Below, one piece after another: positions 33,271-40,981 of a stretch of 64,000 nucleotides of DNA. Below the pieces are notes generated by a model. It saw nothing but the letters and a program-made list of their open reading frames with translations. It ran no database searches and was not told where the DNA came from. Numbering within the stretch: the stretch's first letter is position 1; every line of letters starts with the position of its first letter. A program made the translations under genes and the position numbers. Source of the DNA: JAJPHF01 sp035293805 (GTDB lineage Bacteria; Chloroflexota; UBA6077; JAJPHF01); the NCBI GenBank assembly GCA_035293805.1, contig DATGMD010000061.1, positions 47,168-111,167 on the forward strand, read 5' to 3'.

Positions 33271-33630
33271 ATGACGCCTCTCCGCCCGAGCCGGCTGCTC
33301 TTCCTGCACGCGCGGCTCGCGGCCGCGCTCGGCGTGCCGCCCGGCGTGGCCGACACTGCCGCGCTCGCCGCCGCGCTCGCCGCCGCCGCCGAAGGCGGCG
33401 ACCTCTTCGAGCAGGCCGCCGCCCTGGCCGACGCGCTCGCCCGCTACCGCCCCTTCCACGCGGCCAACCTCCCTCTGGCGCTCGCCGCGGCGGGCCTCTT
33501 CCTGCGCGACTACGACCTCGACTGCCAGCTTGCCGCCGCTGACGCGCCTGCCCTTCACGCTCTCCTCCGGGCCGGCGACCGCGCGGCGCTCGCCGCCTGG
33601 CTGCGCGCCCGCACCGTGCCGCTGCCGTGA
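33271..33630 (+). CDS. Doc/Fic-like protein with degenerate active site
   Basis: The 119-residue all-helical protein resembles Doc-type Fic proteins in length and layout. The LARYRPFHAANLPLALAAAGLFLRDYDLDCQL segment (about 62-93) aligns with the Fic signature HPFxDGNKRxA, and the C-terminal AELAAWLRA helix is also typical. The catalytic His is Arg, the Asp-Gly is Ala-Ala, and the Lys-Arg is Leu-Pro; only the Pro-Phe and Asn remain. Nucleotide transfer therefore seems impossible. It may be an inactive relic or a binding partner of the AbrB-like protein. It starts nine bases after that gene; no Shine-Dalgarno is visible, so coupling is likely. Confidence 0.6.
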   Translation: MTPLRPSRLLFLHARLAAALGVPPGVADTAALAAALAAAAEGGDLFEQAAALADALARYRPFHAANLPLALAAAGLFLRDYDLDCQLAAADAPALHALLRAGDRAALAAWLRARTVPLP

Positions 33631-33724
33631 CGCCCGAGCCGCCCCGCCATACCCTGATAACCGCTCAAGTGCAGCGGCGTGCTCGGAGTCGCCCCGCCGA
33701 AGCCCTGTGCTAGACTCCGGTGCA

Positions 33725-34588
33725 ATGCAAGAACGAGACGCCGCCCCCGCCCCAACGCTGCTCGCGGTCTTCGCCCATCCTGACGACGAGAGCTACCTCT
33801 GCGGCGGCACGCTCGCCCGCTACGCGGCGGCCGGCGCGCAAGTCGTGCTCGTCTGCGCCACGCGCGGCGAGGCGCGCGAGCTGGCCACCCCCGACCTGGC
33901 CACGGCCGAGACGTTGCCCGCCGTGCGCGAGGCCGAGCTACGCGCGGCGGCCGCCCTGCTCGGCATCGCCGCGGTCCACCTGCTCGACTACCGCGACGGC
34001 ACGCTCATGGACGTGCCCTTCCTCGAAGGCGTCGAGCGGGTCGCGGCCATCATGGCCGCATCGCCGCCCACCATCGTGCTGACCTTCGGTCCCGAGGGCG
34101 TCTACGGCCACCCCGACCACGTGGCCGTCCACCGCTGGACGAAGGAGGCGTTCCTGTACGGAGGCCAGGGGCCAGGGGCCGGGGGCCAGGAGCCGCCGGG
34201 GCGCGTGACCGCTCCGCCGCCGCTCGCGCCAGTCGGCGAGCGCCTCTACTACTGCGCGCCGCCACGAAGCTGGTATCGCGCCGTCGCCGCACGCTGCCGC
34301 GCCCGCGGCGTCCACGACCGCTACGGCCCACGCGCCGACGTGCTGGGCGTCCCCGACGAGCTAGTGACCACCCGCCTCGACGTGGCCCCCTACGCCGCCC
34401 AGCGCCTCGCCGCCATCCGCGCCCACGCCACCCAGCTTCCCGCCAACCACCCCTTCCGCACCCTCCCCGGCGCCGACCTCCTCGACCTGTTCTCCAGCGA
34501 GTGGTTCACCCGCGCCTGGCCGCCGGCCGCCCGCCACGCGCCGCCCGAGAGCGACCTGCTAGCCGGTGGCCCGTCGTCTGCGGAATAG
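33725..34588 (+). CDS. PIG-L family deacetylase
   Basis: The LmbE/PIG-L fold is shown by LLAVFAHPDDESYLCGGTLARYAAAGAQVVLVCATRGEARE near the N terminus (zinc-binding AHPDDE) and the second site GPEGVYGHPDHVAVHRWT around residue 125. Relatives remove an acetyl group from GlcNAc-type sugars, for example in mycothiol or bacillithiol synthesis; the substrate is unknown here. The 287-residue protein has a short low-complexity insert (GGQGPGAGGQEPPG, about 148-161), encoded by repeated GGCCAGG units, that is not part of the family. The start ATG is in TGCAATGCAAG, with no clear ribosome site. Confidence 0.9.
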   Translation: MQERDAAPAPTLLAVFAHPDDESYLCGGTLARYAAAGAQVVLVCATRGEARELATPDLATAETLPAVREAELRAAAALLGIAAVHLLDYRDGTLMDVPFLEGVERVAAIMAASPPTIVLTFGPEGVYGHPDHVAVHRWTKEAFLYGGQGPGAGGQEPPGRVTAPPPLAPVGERLYYCAPPRSWYRAVAARCRARGVHDRYGPRADVLGVPDELVTTRLDVAPYAAQRLAAIRAHATQLPANHPFRTLPGADLLDLFSSEWFTRAWPPAARHAPPESDLLAGGPSSAE

Positions 34589-34634
34589 GCTGTCGGCGCC
34601 GTGCCGAGCACGCAGTCCGCGAAAGCGAGAGCGA

Positions 34635-35348
34635 ATGCTGACGATACGCGACCTGCATCCCTGGGACCTGACGCCGGGCGAGGCGCGCGCGGTACAGCGG
34701 CGGTTGGCGGCGCAGGTGGTCGCCGAGGATCGGCTGGGCGCAATTGCGCGCGTGGCCGGCGGCGACGTGGGCTTTCCGCGCCGCGGCGACCAGGAGGTGG
34801 CCCGCGCCGCGGCCGTGCTGCTCGGCTACCCCGATCTCGCGCCGCTCGGCGAGAGCCTGATCGAGGAGCCGGTGCGCTACCCCTACATCCCCGGCCTGCT
34901 CTCGTTCCGCGAGACGCCGGCCGTCGTCGCCGCGCTCCAAGGCTTGCCCGCCCCGCCCGACCTGCTGATGGTCGACGGCCACGGCCGTGCCCACCCCCGC
35001 CGCTTCGGCATCGCCTGCCACCTGGGCCTCGTGCTCGACCTGCCGACGCTCGGCTGCGCGAAGTCGCCGCTCGTCGGCCACTACGACGAGCCGGCCGACG
35101 AGGTCGGCGCCTGGACGCCACTCGTGGACCGTGGCGAAGTGATCGGCGCCGTCCTGCGCACCCGGCCCGGCGTGAAGCCCGTGTTCGTCTCCGTCGGCCA
35201 CCGCGTCAGCCTGGAGACGGCCATTCAGCTCGTGCTCGCCTGCGGCCGCGGCGTCCGGCTGCCCGAGCCGACGCGCCGCGCCGATGCGCTCGCCAGCGGC
35301 CGCACCGTCGCCGCCCGCGCCCGCCTCGCCCAGGACCGCCTGCTGTAG
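34635..35348 (+). CDS. nfi: Endonuclease V
   Basis: Endonuclease V cuts DNA one base past deoxyinosine and starts repair of deaminated adenine. The 237-residue protein has the RNase-H-like metal residues in order: Asp in VAGGDVGF (beta 1), Glu in YIPGLLSFRE, Asp in LLMVDGHGRAHPRRFGIACHLGLVLDLPTLGCAKS and the further His and Asp of the following helix, plus the PEPTRRAD C terminus. The wedge motif PYIPGLLSFRE is intact. The ATG has a weak GAGAGCGA leader. It is 46 bases after PIG-L in the same direction. It ends in a strong hairpin at 35359-35405. Confidence 0.95.
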   Translation: MLTIRDLHPWDLTPGEARAVQRRLAAQVVAEDRLGAIARVAGGDVGFPRRGDQEVARAAAVLLGYPDLAPLGESLIEEPVRYPYIPGLLSFRETPAVVAALQGLPAPPDLLMVDGHGRAHPRRFGIACHLGLVLDLPTLGCAKSPLVGHYDEPADEVGAWTPLVDRGEVIGAVLRTRPGVKPVFVSVGHRVSLETAIQLVLACGRGVRLPEPTRRADALASGRTVAARARLAQDRLL

Positions 35349-35358
35349 GAGAGATAGC

Positions 35359-35405
35359 GCAGGTGCAGCGGAGGCTGGGCCAGGCCCAGCCTCCGCTGCA
35401 CCTGC
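35359..35405. terminator. Perfect 22-bp-arm hairpin after nfi
   Basis: Arms 35359-35380 and 35384-35405 are perfectly complementary over 22 bases with a CAG loop. It begins 10 bases after the nfi stop and lies before the converging gene at 35458. It has the same arm length as the hairpins at 9925, 17035 and 57657 but an unrelated sequence. Confidence 0.8.
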
Positions 35406-35457
35406 TGTGGGCGCTAGGGTGACGTCGCCGAGCCGACCGTAGAGGCGCGAGACGCTC

Positions 35458-35721
35458 CTACGGGTTCGGGTCGTTCGCGCCCGAGTTGTAGCTGGACGTC
35501 GGGCCGAGCAGCGTGTCGGCGCCGGGCGGGGCGGGGGCAGGCCGATTGACGTCGGCTCCCAGGTCCAGCGTGTCGGCGCTGGCGTAGCCGTTCATCGCGT
35601 CCTGCATCTCCTCGCCGTCGCCCTCGCGGCTGCGGTCGCGGTTCACCGGGGCCGCCGGGTCCAGCACGTCGGCGCTCGCGTAGCCCGACGCCGGGTCCTG
35701 CATCTCCGGGCTCTCTTGCAT
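35458..35721 (-). CDS. Small acidic protein with tandem 23-residue repeat
   Basis: The 87-residue product contains two copies of a unit: MQDPASGYASADVLDPAAP and MQDAMNGYASADTLDLGAD, each followed by VNR. A third partial unit, GADTLLGPTSSYNSG, closes the protein. The constant core is MQD-x(3)-GYASADxLD. There is no signal peptide, membrane segment or Cys, and the composition suggests a disordered or repeat-folded protein. I do not recognise it. The ATG follows GGAGGGAGCGAGGACG. It lies downstream of, and in the same direction as, the Tyr-rich secreted protein gene, 74 bases away. Function unknown. Confidence 0.65.
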   Translation of the reverse strand: MQESPEMQDPASGYASADVLDPAAPVNRDRSREGDGEEMQDAMNGYASADTLDLGADVNRPAPAPPGADTLLGPTSSYNSGANDPNP

Positions 35722-35795
35722 CGTCCTCGCTCCCTCCAGTGTCTTCGCCGGCAGGGTCGCAGGCCGCGTGCCAGGCCAGCGTTCTGGAAACCGCC

Positions 35796-36278
35796 CTAAC
35801 AGCCGGGCGGCGGCGGATAGATCATGATGCAGACCCGGCCGGACGAGTTGCCCTGATTGCCCGGGTCGGCGGCGCTAGGGTAGCCCGACCCATAGCCAGG
35901 ATACCCGTACCCATACGGATAGCCCGGCGCGAACGCCGACGCCCCGTAGCCATAGCCGGCAGGGTAGCCCCCGTAAGGATAGACGGGGAGATAGCCTGGG
36001 TATCCCGGGTAGGCCGCGGCCGGATAACCGTAGCCGGGATAGCTATACGGGTAGGCGCCGTAGTCGTAGCCGGGATAGCTGTACGGGTAGGCGCCGTAGT
36101 CGTAGCCGGCGTAGCCGTACGGATACGCGGCGAAGCCGGGCCCGACGCCATAGCTCCAGCCGGCGTAGCCGCTCCCGGGGTAGTACGGATAGCCGATGCC
36201 CTGCGCGGCGGCGGACGAGGCGCCGGGTGCGCCGAGCAGGATGGCCGCGGCGACGAGCGCGACAAGGCGAGCACGCAT
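35796..36278 (-). CDS. Secreted Gly/Tyr/Pro-rich repetitive protein
   Basis: The signal peptide MRARLVALVAAAILLGAPGASSAAAQ precedes about 130 residues made mainly of Gly, Tyr, Pro and Ala in short repeats. These include two exact copies of GYDYGAYPYSYP and many xGYxG/PGYxY units. About 30 Tyr are present. Such compositions occur in structural, adhesive or self-assembling surface proteins and in spore coats; no enzymatic motif is present. The C terminus ends CIMIYPPPPGC with two Cys. The ATG has a TTAGGAGGCAAAC leader, a good ribosome site. Probably secreted and assembled outside the cell; function inferred only from composition. Confidence 0.72.
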   Translation of the reverse strand: MRARLVALVAAAILLGAPGASSAAAQGIGYPYYPGSGYAGWSYGVGPGFAAYPYGYAGYDYGAYPYSYPGYDYGAYPYSYPGYGYPAAAYPGYPGYLPVYPYGGYPAGYGYGASAFAPGYPYGYGYPGYGSGYPSAADPGNQGNSSGRVCIMIYPPPPGC

Positions 36279-36303
36279 GTTTGCCTCCTAAGAGTGCGAG
36301 TTC

Positions 36304-36343
36304 GGCGGCCGGGCGGCCGCTCCGGTGTGGCCGCCCGGCCGCC
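36304..36343 (-). terminator. GC hairpin between 36.5-kb and 36.3-kb genes
   Basis: A 15-bp perfect stem (GGCGGCCGGGCGGCC with its complement) encloses a 10-base loop. It follows the minus-strand hypothetical gene and precedes the Tyr-rich protein gene in the same direction, so it probably ends the first transcript. No T tract is visible. Confidence 0.5.
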
Positions 36344-36491
36344 CCTCTCAGCGTAGGCCCTGCGCGACGCGCCGGGTAGGGGGCCAGCCCCGCATTACGC
36401 CGGGGGCGAGGTCCGCTCCGGGCCAGTGGGCGGCCCCCCGGCTCGCCGGCCAGCTCCGAGGGGCAGCCTCTAGGGCCTCTCGGCTGCGTGG

Positions 36492-37046
36492 TCAGGCGGC
36501 GAGCGCCTTGCGCGTCGCGGCGATGCCGGCGCCCCGTCCGCCGTTCTTGCCGCTGACCGCGTGGACCACGCCGCGCGCGCGGCGCGGCCTGGCCGCCGAT
36601 GCCTCGTCGCCCCCGCCCAGCGCCGCCGCGACGGCCGCGCGGTGCCCCGGCTCCAGCGCGGCCGCGTTGCGCGCGAAGTATGCGGCAAGCGCGGCCAGCC
36701 GGCGCGCGTCGGGCCGCTCGTAGCGGACGATCGGGGCCATCTTCCGATGCAGCCCGCCCTCGCCATCGCCCACCTGGCCGCACCGCAGGCTGCCGCCCGC
36801 GCGCCAGTCGGCCAGGTACTCGCGCGTGCCCGGAAACGGCGTGTGCGTGAGCTGGAAGCCGACGACGTGGCCCGCGCCGTCCAGCCAGAGCAGCAGCCCG
36901 CCCGCCACGAGCGGCCCGTCGTCCCAGTACCAGACCACCCGCTCGGCCGCCGTCTCCCGCTTGAGCAGGTGCGGCGCGATCCGCTGCCAGGCCACGCGCT
37001 CCCCCACCAGCCACCGTCTCTCGTCAGCGTAGCCCCCGCACGGCAC
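36492..37046 (-). CDS. Hypothetical protein, about 184 aa
   Basis: The first ~120 residues look like a compact alpha/beta domain: RRWLVGERVAWQRIAPHLLKRETAAERVVWYWDDGPLVAGGLLLWLDGAGHVVGFQLTHTPFPGTREYLADWRAG, with several aromatic residues and a GEGGLHRKMAPIVRYE segment. The last ~40 residues are basic and Ala-rich. No signal peptide or membrane helix. I do not recognise a family. The start is a GTG at 37046 without a clear ribosome site; internal starts are possible. It is downstream of mfd in the same direction, separated by about 150 bases holding a palindromic repeat. Confidence 0.65.
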   Translation of the reverse strand: MPCGGYADERRWLVGERVAWQRIAPHLLKRETAAERVVWYWDDGPLVAGGLLLWLDGAGHVVGFQLTHTPFPGTREYLADWRAGGSLRCGQVGDGEGGLHRKMAPIVRYERPDARRLAALAAYFARNAAALEPGHRAAVAAALGGGDEASAARPRRARGVVHAVSGKNGGRGAGIAATRKALAA

Positions 37047-37151
37047 CGCGCGCTGTGAGCTGCCTCACGCTTTCGCCTCCTTCCATTCAGGGAGGCGGGC
37101 CGGGGCAGGGCGGTCCTCGCATCAGCATTGGGGAGCCCCCCGGCCTCTCCT

Positions 37152-37193
37152 CTCCCCCTTCCCACATTGGGAGGGGGGCTGGGGGGGCAGGTC
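37152..37193. repeat. C-run/G-run palindromic repeat at mfd 3' end
   Basis: CCCCCTTCCCACATTGGGAG followed by runs of G and GGGGGGGCAGGTC matches the repeat at the metF 3' end (1945-1991) in layout: a C run, CTTCC, a short loop, GGAGG, then a G run ending near AGGTC. It touches the mfd stop codon (37195-37197), so it may serve as terminator. Confidence 0.6.
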
Positions 37194-37194
37194 G

Positions 37195-40100
37195 CTACAC
37201 CCCCGCCGGCGCGACCGGCCGCGCCGCGCTGTTGCGGGCGTCGGCGAGGGCGTCCACCAGGTCGCGCAGGGGGTCGGTCCAGGCGGTGCCGGGACCGCGC
37301 GGCAGGCGGATCTGGTTCGAGCCGAGCGTGATGGGGATCTCCAGGCGGCGGGCCAGCTCGGCGGCGCGTGCGGGCGGCGGCCCGCCGAAGCGCAGGGTGA
37401 TGCGCAGGTCGTCGGCGTCGATCTCCCGCACGCCCGCCTCCGTCGCCGCCAGCCGCAGGCGCACCAGGTAGACGAGGTGGTGGGCCGCCTCGGGCAGCGG
37501 CCCGTAGCGGTCCTCCAGCTCGTCCATGAAGGCGCCGAGGTCGGCGTAGCTCCAGATGCCCGCCAGCCGCTGGTACAGGCGCAGCCGCTGCGCCTCGTCG
37601 GCCACGTAGTCGGCGGGCAGGTAGGCGGCCAGCGGCAGCGTCAGCTTCGTCGGCGGGCCCGGCGGCTGCGGCGGCGCCAGCGCCCCCAGCCCTTCCGCCA
37701 GGCGGTCGCTGCCGTCCAGCACCGCGGCCCGGCCGTCGCCGGCCGTCCGCAACGCCCGCAGGCTGTCCACCGCCTCGCCCAGCAGGCGGCAGTATAGGTC
37801 GAAGCCGACGGCGCTGATCTGGCCGTGCTGCTCGGCCCCCAGCAGGTTGCCCGCGCCCCGCAGCTCCAGGTCCTTCATGGCGATGCGGAAGCCCGCGCCC
37901 AGCTCGGTCGCCTCGGCGATCGTCCGCAGCCGCGCCTCGGCCATCTCCGTCAGCGCGCCGTCGCGCGTGTACAGGAAGTAGGCGTAGGCGCGGTTGGCGC
38001 CGCGCCCCACGCGCCCGCGTAGCTGGTAGAGCTGCGCCAGCCCGAAGCGCTGCGCCTGGTGGACGATCAGCGTGTTTACGTTCGGGATGTCCAACCCCGA
38101 CTCGATGATCGTGCTGCACACCAGCACGTCGTACTCGCCCTCGGCAAAGGCCAGCATGACGCGCTCCAGCTCGTCCTCGGCCATCTGGCCGTGGCCGACG
38201 GCGATGCGCGCCTCGGGCACCAGCCGCGCCAGCTGGTTGGCCATCGCGCTGATCGTGCGCACGCGGTTGTGGACGAAGTACACCTGGCCGCCGCGCTCCA
38301 GCTCGCGCAGGATGGCGTCCCGCACCAGCCCGTCGTCGTACTGGCTGACGAAGGTGCGGATCGGCAGGCGGTCCTCGGGCGCCGTCTGCATGCTGCTCAT
38401 GTCGCGCACGCCGGCCACGGCCATGTGCAGCGTGCGCGGGATCGGCGTGGCCGAGAGCGTCAGCACGTCCACCTCGCGCCGCAGCCGCTTCAGCCGCTCC
38501 TTGTGCGTCACGCCGAAGCGCTGCTCCTCGTCGATGATGACCAGCCCCAGGTCCTTGAAGCTCACGTCCTTCTGCAGCAGGCGGTGCGTGCCGATGACAA
38601 TGTCGATCTTCCCCTCGGCCAGCGCCGCCAGCACCTCGCGCTGCTCGCGCTCCGAGCGGAAGCGCGACAGCACGTCCACGCGCACCGGGAAGGGGCTCAG
38701 CCGCGTGCTGAACGTCGTGTAGTGCTGCTGGGCGAGCACGGTCGTCGGCACGAGGATGGCGACCTGCTTGCCGTCCATCACCGCCTTGAAGGCCGCGCGC
38801 AGGGCCACCTCGGTCTTGCCGTAGCCCACGTCGCCGACGAGGAGGCGGTCCATCGGGCGCGGCTGCTCCATGTCGTGCTTCACCTCGGCCAGCGCCGTGA
38901 GCTGGTCGGGCGTCTCGACGTAGGGGAACGAGCCCTCCAGCTCGGCCTGCCAGGGTGTGTCGGGCGCGAAGGCGTGGCCCGGCTCGACCTCGCGCGCCGC
39001 GTAGGTCTCCAGCAGCTCGTGGGCGATCTCGCGCACGGCGCGGCGGGCGCGCTGCTTCGCCCGCGTCCACTCCCCCGAGCCGAGCCGCGTCAGGTGGGGC
39101 GGCTCCGCGCCGGCGCCGACGTAGCGGCTCACCCGGTTGCTCTGCTCCATCGGCACGTACAGGTGGTCGCCCTCGCCGTACTCCAGCAGCAGGTACTCGC
39201 GCGTGCCCTCGGCAGAAGGTTGACCTAACCCCCCCGGCCCAGCGACGCTTGCCGTATTCCGCGTCGCACCCTCCGAAGGAAGGGGGGAGCCGGCTCCGCT
39301 GGCATTGGTCCGCCCCCCTTCCCGCCTCGGGAGGGGGGCGGGGGGGGTGGGTTCCCCCAGCTTCACCAGCCCGCGATAGCGGCCGATGCCGTGGTCGAGG
39401 TGGACAACGTACTCGCCGGGCGCGAAGTCGCTCAGGAACGTCTCGCGGGCCGACGGCCGCCGCGTACGGATGACGCGGTGCGTCTTCGACCAGCCGAAGA
39501 TCTCGTGGTCGCTGTACAGCGTCAGCCCGAGCGCGGCGCTGCGCCACCCCTCGTGCAGCGCGCCGTGCGCGACGACAAGGCCGGGACCGGGTCGTTCCTG
39601 CGCGACCAGCAGCTCGCGCAGGCGGGCGTCCTGCTGACTGACGACGACGACGCGCTGGCTCGCGGCCTCGGCGACGCAGGTTTCCAGGAACTGGCGCAGG
39701 CGCCCGCCGTAGCTGGGCGCGTGCTCGAACGGGCCGGGCGCGGCCGGATCGAGGATCAGCTCGACGCGCGGCCGGGGCGCCTCGGCGCCGGCCGCGCGGA
39801 CGAAGCGCCGCGCCACGTCCTCCCAGGCGGGGAAGGCGGGCCAGAGCCCCTTCGGCGCCTCGCCGCGCGCCACCAGGTCCACGTGGACCTCGGCGGCCTG
39901 GGTCGCCAGGGCCGTGGCCGTCTCGCTCAGGCTCGCGGGCTCGTCGAGCAGCAGCAGCGCGTCGGGCGGCAGGTAGTCGAGCAGCGTCGCCGTCCCAAGA
40001 TACGCGCGGTACTCCTCCAGCAGTGGGAAGGTCTGGCCGGCCAGCAGGTGGTCGCGCTCGCGGGCGAAGGCGGTCGCCACGTCCTCGCGTAGGTCGTCCA

Positions 40101-40902
40101 GGTCGAGCGCCAGCAGCGCGTCGGCCGCCTCGGGCGCGAGCGGCGGCAGCACCTCGTGCGCCGGCGCGAGCCGCAGGGCCGCCACGGGCGCGCCCGAGCG
40201 CTGGCTGACGGGGTCCAGCGCGCGCAGCGCGTCGATCTCGTCGCCGAAGAAGTCCAGGCGGACGGCCGGCGTCTCCGCGGTGGCTCCGTCCGCTTCCGAC
40301 AGGGCCGCCTCCGCGTCCGTCGCGGCGCCGGCGGGAAAGATGTCCACAATGCCGCCGCGCTGGGCGAACTCGCCGGGGCTCTCGACGAGCGGCACGCGCG
40401 TGTAGCCGAGCGCCACCAGCGTTTCCAGCAGCCGGTCGAGCCGCACGCGCGTGCCGACTTGCAGGTCGAGGGTGCGCAGGCGCAGCGCGTCGGGCGGCAT
40501 CAGCCGGTCGAGCAGCGCCCGCACGCTCGTCACGACGAGTGGCGAAGCCCCGGGCCCCGCCAGTAGCGCGAGCGCCGCCCGGCGGGCGGCAGCGGTGTCG
40601 GGGTCGATGGGCAGCCGCTCGTAGGGGAAGGCCTCGATCTCGGGGAACAGGACGGCGCTCGCGGGGTCGGGCAGCCAGGCGCGCAGCTCCTCTACGAGCT
40701 GGCGGGCCCGGCCGGGGCGCGCGGTGACGAGCAGCGTCGGGCCGCCGTGGGCGGCGTGCAGCGCGGCGGCGAGCGCCGGGCGCGCGGCGTCGATCGCGCT
40801 GGCGCGCGGCGCCTGGCCGCGCCCCACCGCGTCCAGGAGCGCGCGCACGTAGGCGCTGTCGCGCACGAGTGGCAGGAAGGGGCTCAGCAAGCTATCGGGC
40901 AT
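37195..40902 (-). CDS. mfd: Transcription-repair coupling factor Mfd
   Basis: Mfd pushes stalled RNA polymerase off DNA lesions and recruits UvrA. At 1235 residues it has all domains: the UvrB-like N-terminal part (RLPIDPD, GGIVDIFPAG), the RNA-polymerase-interacting CarD/RID-like domain (GEYVVHLDHGIGRYRGLVKLG...EYLLLEYGEGDHLYVPMEQ), the translocase with Walker A LVGDVGYGKTEVALRAAF, DEEQ box IIDEEQRFGV, SATPIPRTL, TRG motif and QLRGRVGRG, and the C-terminal TRCF domain. A 50-residue low-complexity insert interrupts the RID loop (see 39205-39354). The ATG abuts a GCTGA array; no Shine-Dalgarno is clear. Confidence 0.95.
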   Translation of the reverse strand: MPDSLLSPFLPLVRDSAYVRALLDAVGRGQAPRASAIDAARPALAAALHAAHGGPTLLVTARPGRARQLVEELRAWLPDPASAVLFPEIEAFPYERLPIDPDTAAARRAALALLAGPGASPLVVTSVRALLDRLMPPDALRLRTLDLQVGTRVRLDRLLETLVALGYTRVPLVESPGEFAQRGGIVDIFPAGAATDAEAALSEADGATAETPAVRLDFFGDEIDALRALDPVSQRSGAPVAALRLAPAHEVLPPLAPEAADALLALDLDDLREDVATAFARERDHLLAGQTFPLLEEYRAYLGTATLLDYLPPDALLLLDEPASLSETATALATQAAEVHVDLVARGEAPKGLWPAFPAWEDVARRFVRAAGAEAPRPRVELILDPAAPGPFEHAPSYGGRLRQFLETCVAEAASQRVVVVSQQDARLRELLVAQERPGPGLVVAHGALHEGWRSAALGLTLYSDHEIFGWSKTHRVIRTRRPSARETFLSDFAPGEYVVHLDHGIGRYRGLVKLGEPTPPAPLPRREGGRTNASGAGSPLPSEGATRNTASVAGPGGLGQPSAEGTREYLLLEYGEGDHLYVPMEQSNRVSRYVGAGAEPPHLTRLGSGEWTRAKQRARRAVREIAHELLETYAAREVEPGHAFAPDTPWQAELEGSFPYVETPDQLTALAEVKHDMEQPRPMDRLLVGDVGYGKTEVALRAAFKAVMDGKQVAILVPTTVLAQQHYTTFSTRLSPFPVRVDVLSRFRSEREQREVLAALAEGKIDIVIGTHRLLQKDVSFKDLGLVIIDEEQRFGVTHKERLKRLRREVDVLTLSATPIPRTLHMAVAGVRDMSSMQTAPEDRLPIRTFVSQYDDGLVRDAILRELERGGQVYFVHNRVRTISAMANQLARLVPEARIAVGHGQMAEDELERVMLAFAEGEYDVLVCSTIIESGLDIPNVNTLIVHQAQRFGLAQLYQLRGRVGRGANRAYAYFLYTRDGALTEMAEARLRTIAEATELGAGFRIAMKDLELRGAGNLLGAEQHGQISAVGFDLYCRLLGEAVDSLRALRTAGDGRAAVLDGSDRLAEGLGALAPPQPPGPPTKLTLPLAAYLPADYVADEAQRLRLYQRLAGIWSYADLGAFMDELEDRYGPLPEAAHHLVYLVRLRLAATEAGVREIDADDLRITLRFGGPPPARAAELARRLEIPITLGSNQIRLPRGPGTAWTDPLRDLVDALADARNSAARPVAPAGV
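39205..39354 (-). repeat. Repeat insertion in frame inside mfd
   Basis: About 50 codons (EPTPPAPLPRREGGRTNASG..., PGGLGQPSAEG) lie between VKLG and EYLLLEY, where other Mfd proteins have a few residues. The DNA contains the 20-nt edge TGACCTAACCCCCCCGG... (39221-39240), identical to the metF-end repeat, and a second palindromic unit (CCCCCCTTCCCGCCTCGGGAGGGGGG). The length is a multiple of three and has no stop on this strand, so mfd remains open. It is comparable in kind to the palindromic elements found inside rickettsial genes. Confidence 0.8.
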
Positions 40903-40940
40903 CGGCTCTCAGCAATTAGCGATCAGCTCTCAGCAATCAG
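40903..40940. repeat. GCTGA-type array upstream of mfd
   Basis: On the minus strand the sequence reads CTGATTGCTGAGAGCTGATC then GCTAATTGCTGAGAGCCG, ending at the mfd ATG. It belongs to the same family as 22551-22642 and 24001-24198 but has only the GCTGA half, and lies directly against a start codon as at those sites. Confidence 0.7.
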
Positions 40941-40981
40941 GTGTCGCCAGGCGGCGCTCGGCCGTTCGCGCCGTCGGTTCG

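Noticed and set aside
36470..39547. A 1025-codon minus-strand frame overlapping mfd
   Set aside because: It is an alternative frame of mfd, with a random Arg/Ala/Pro-rich product; mfd has all its motifs in the other frame.
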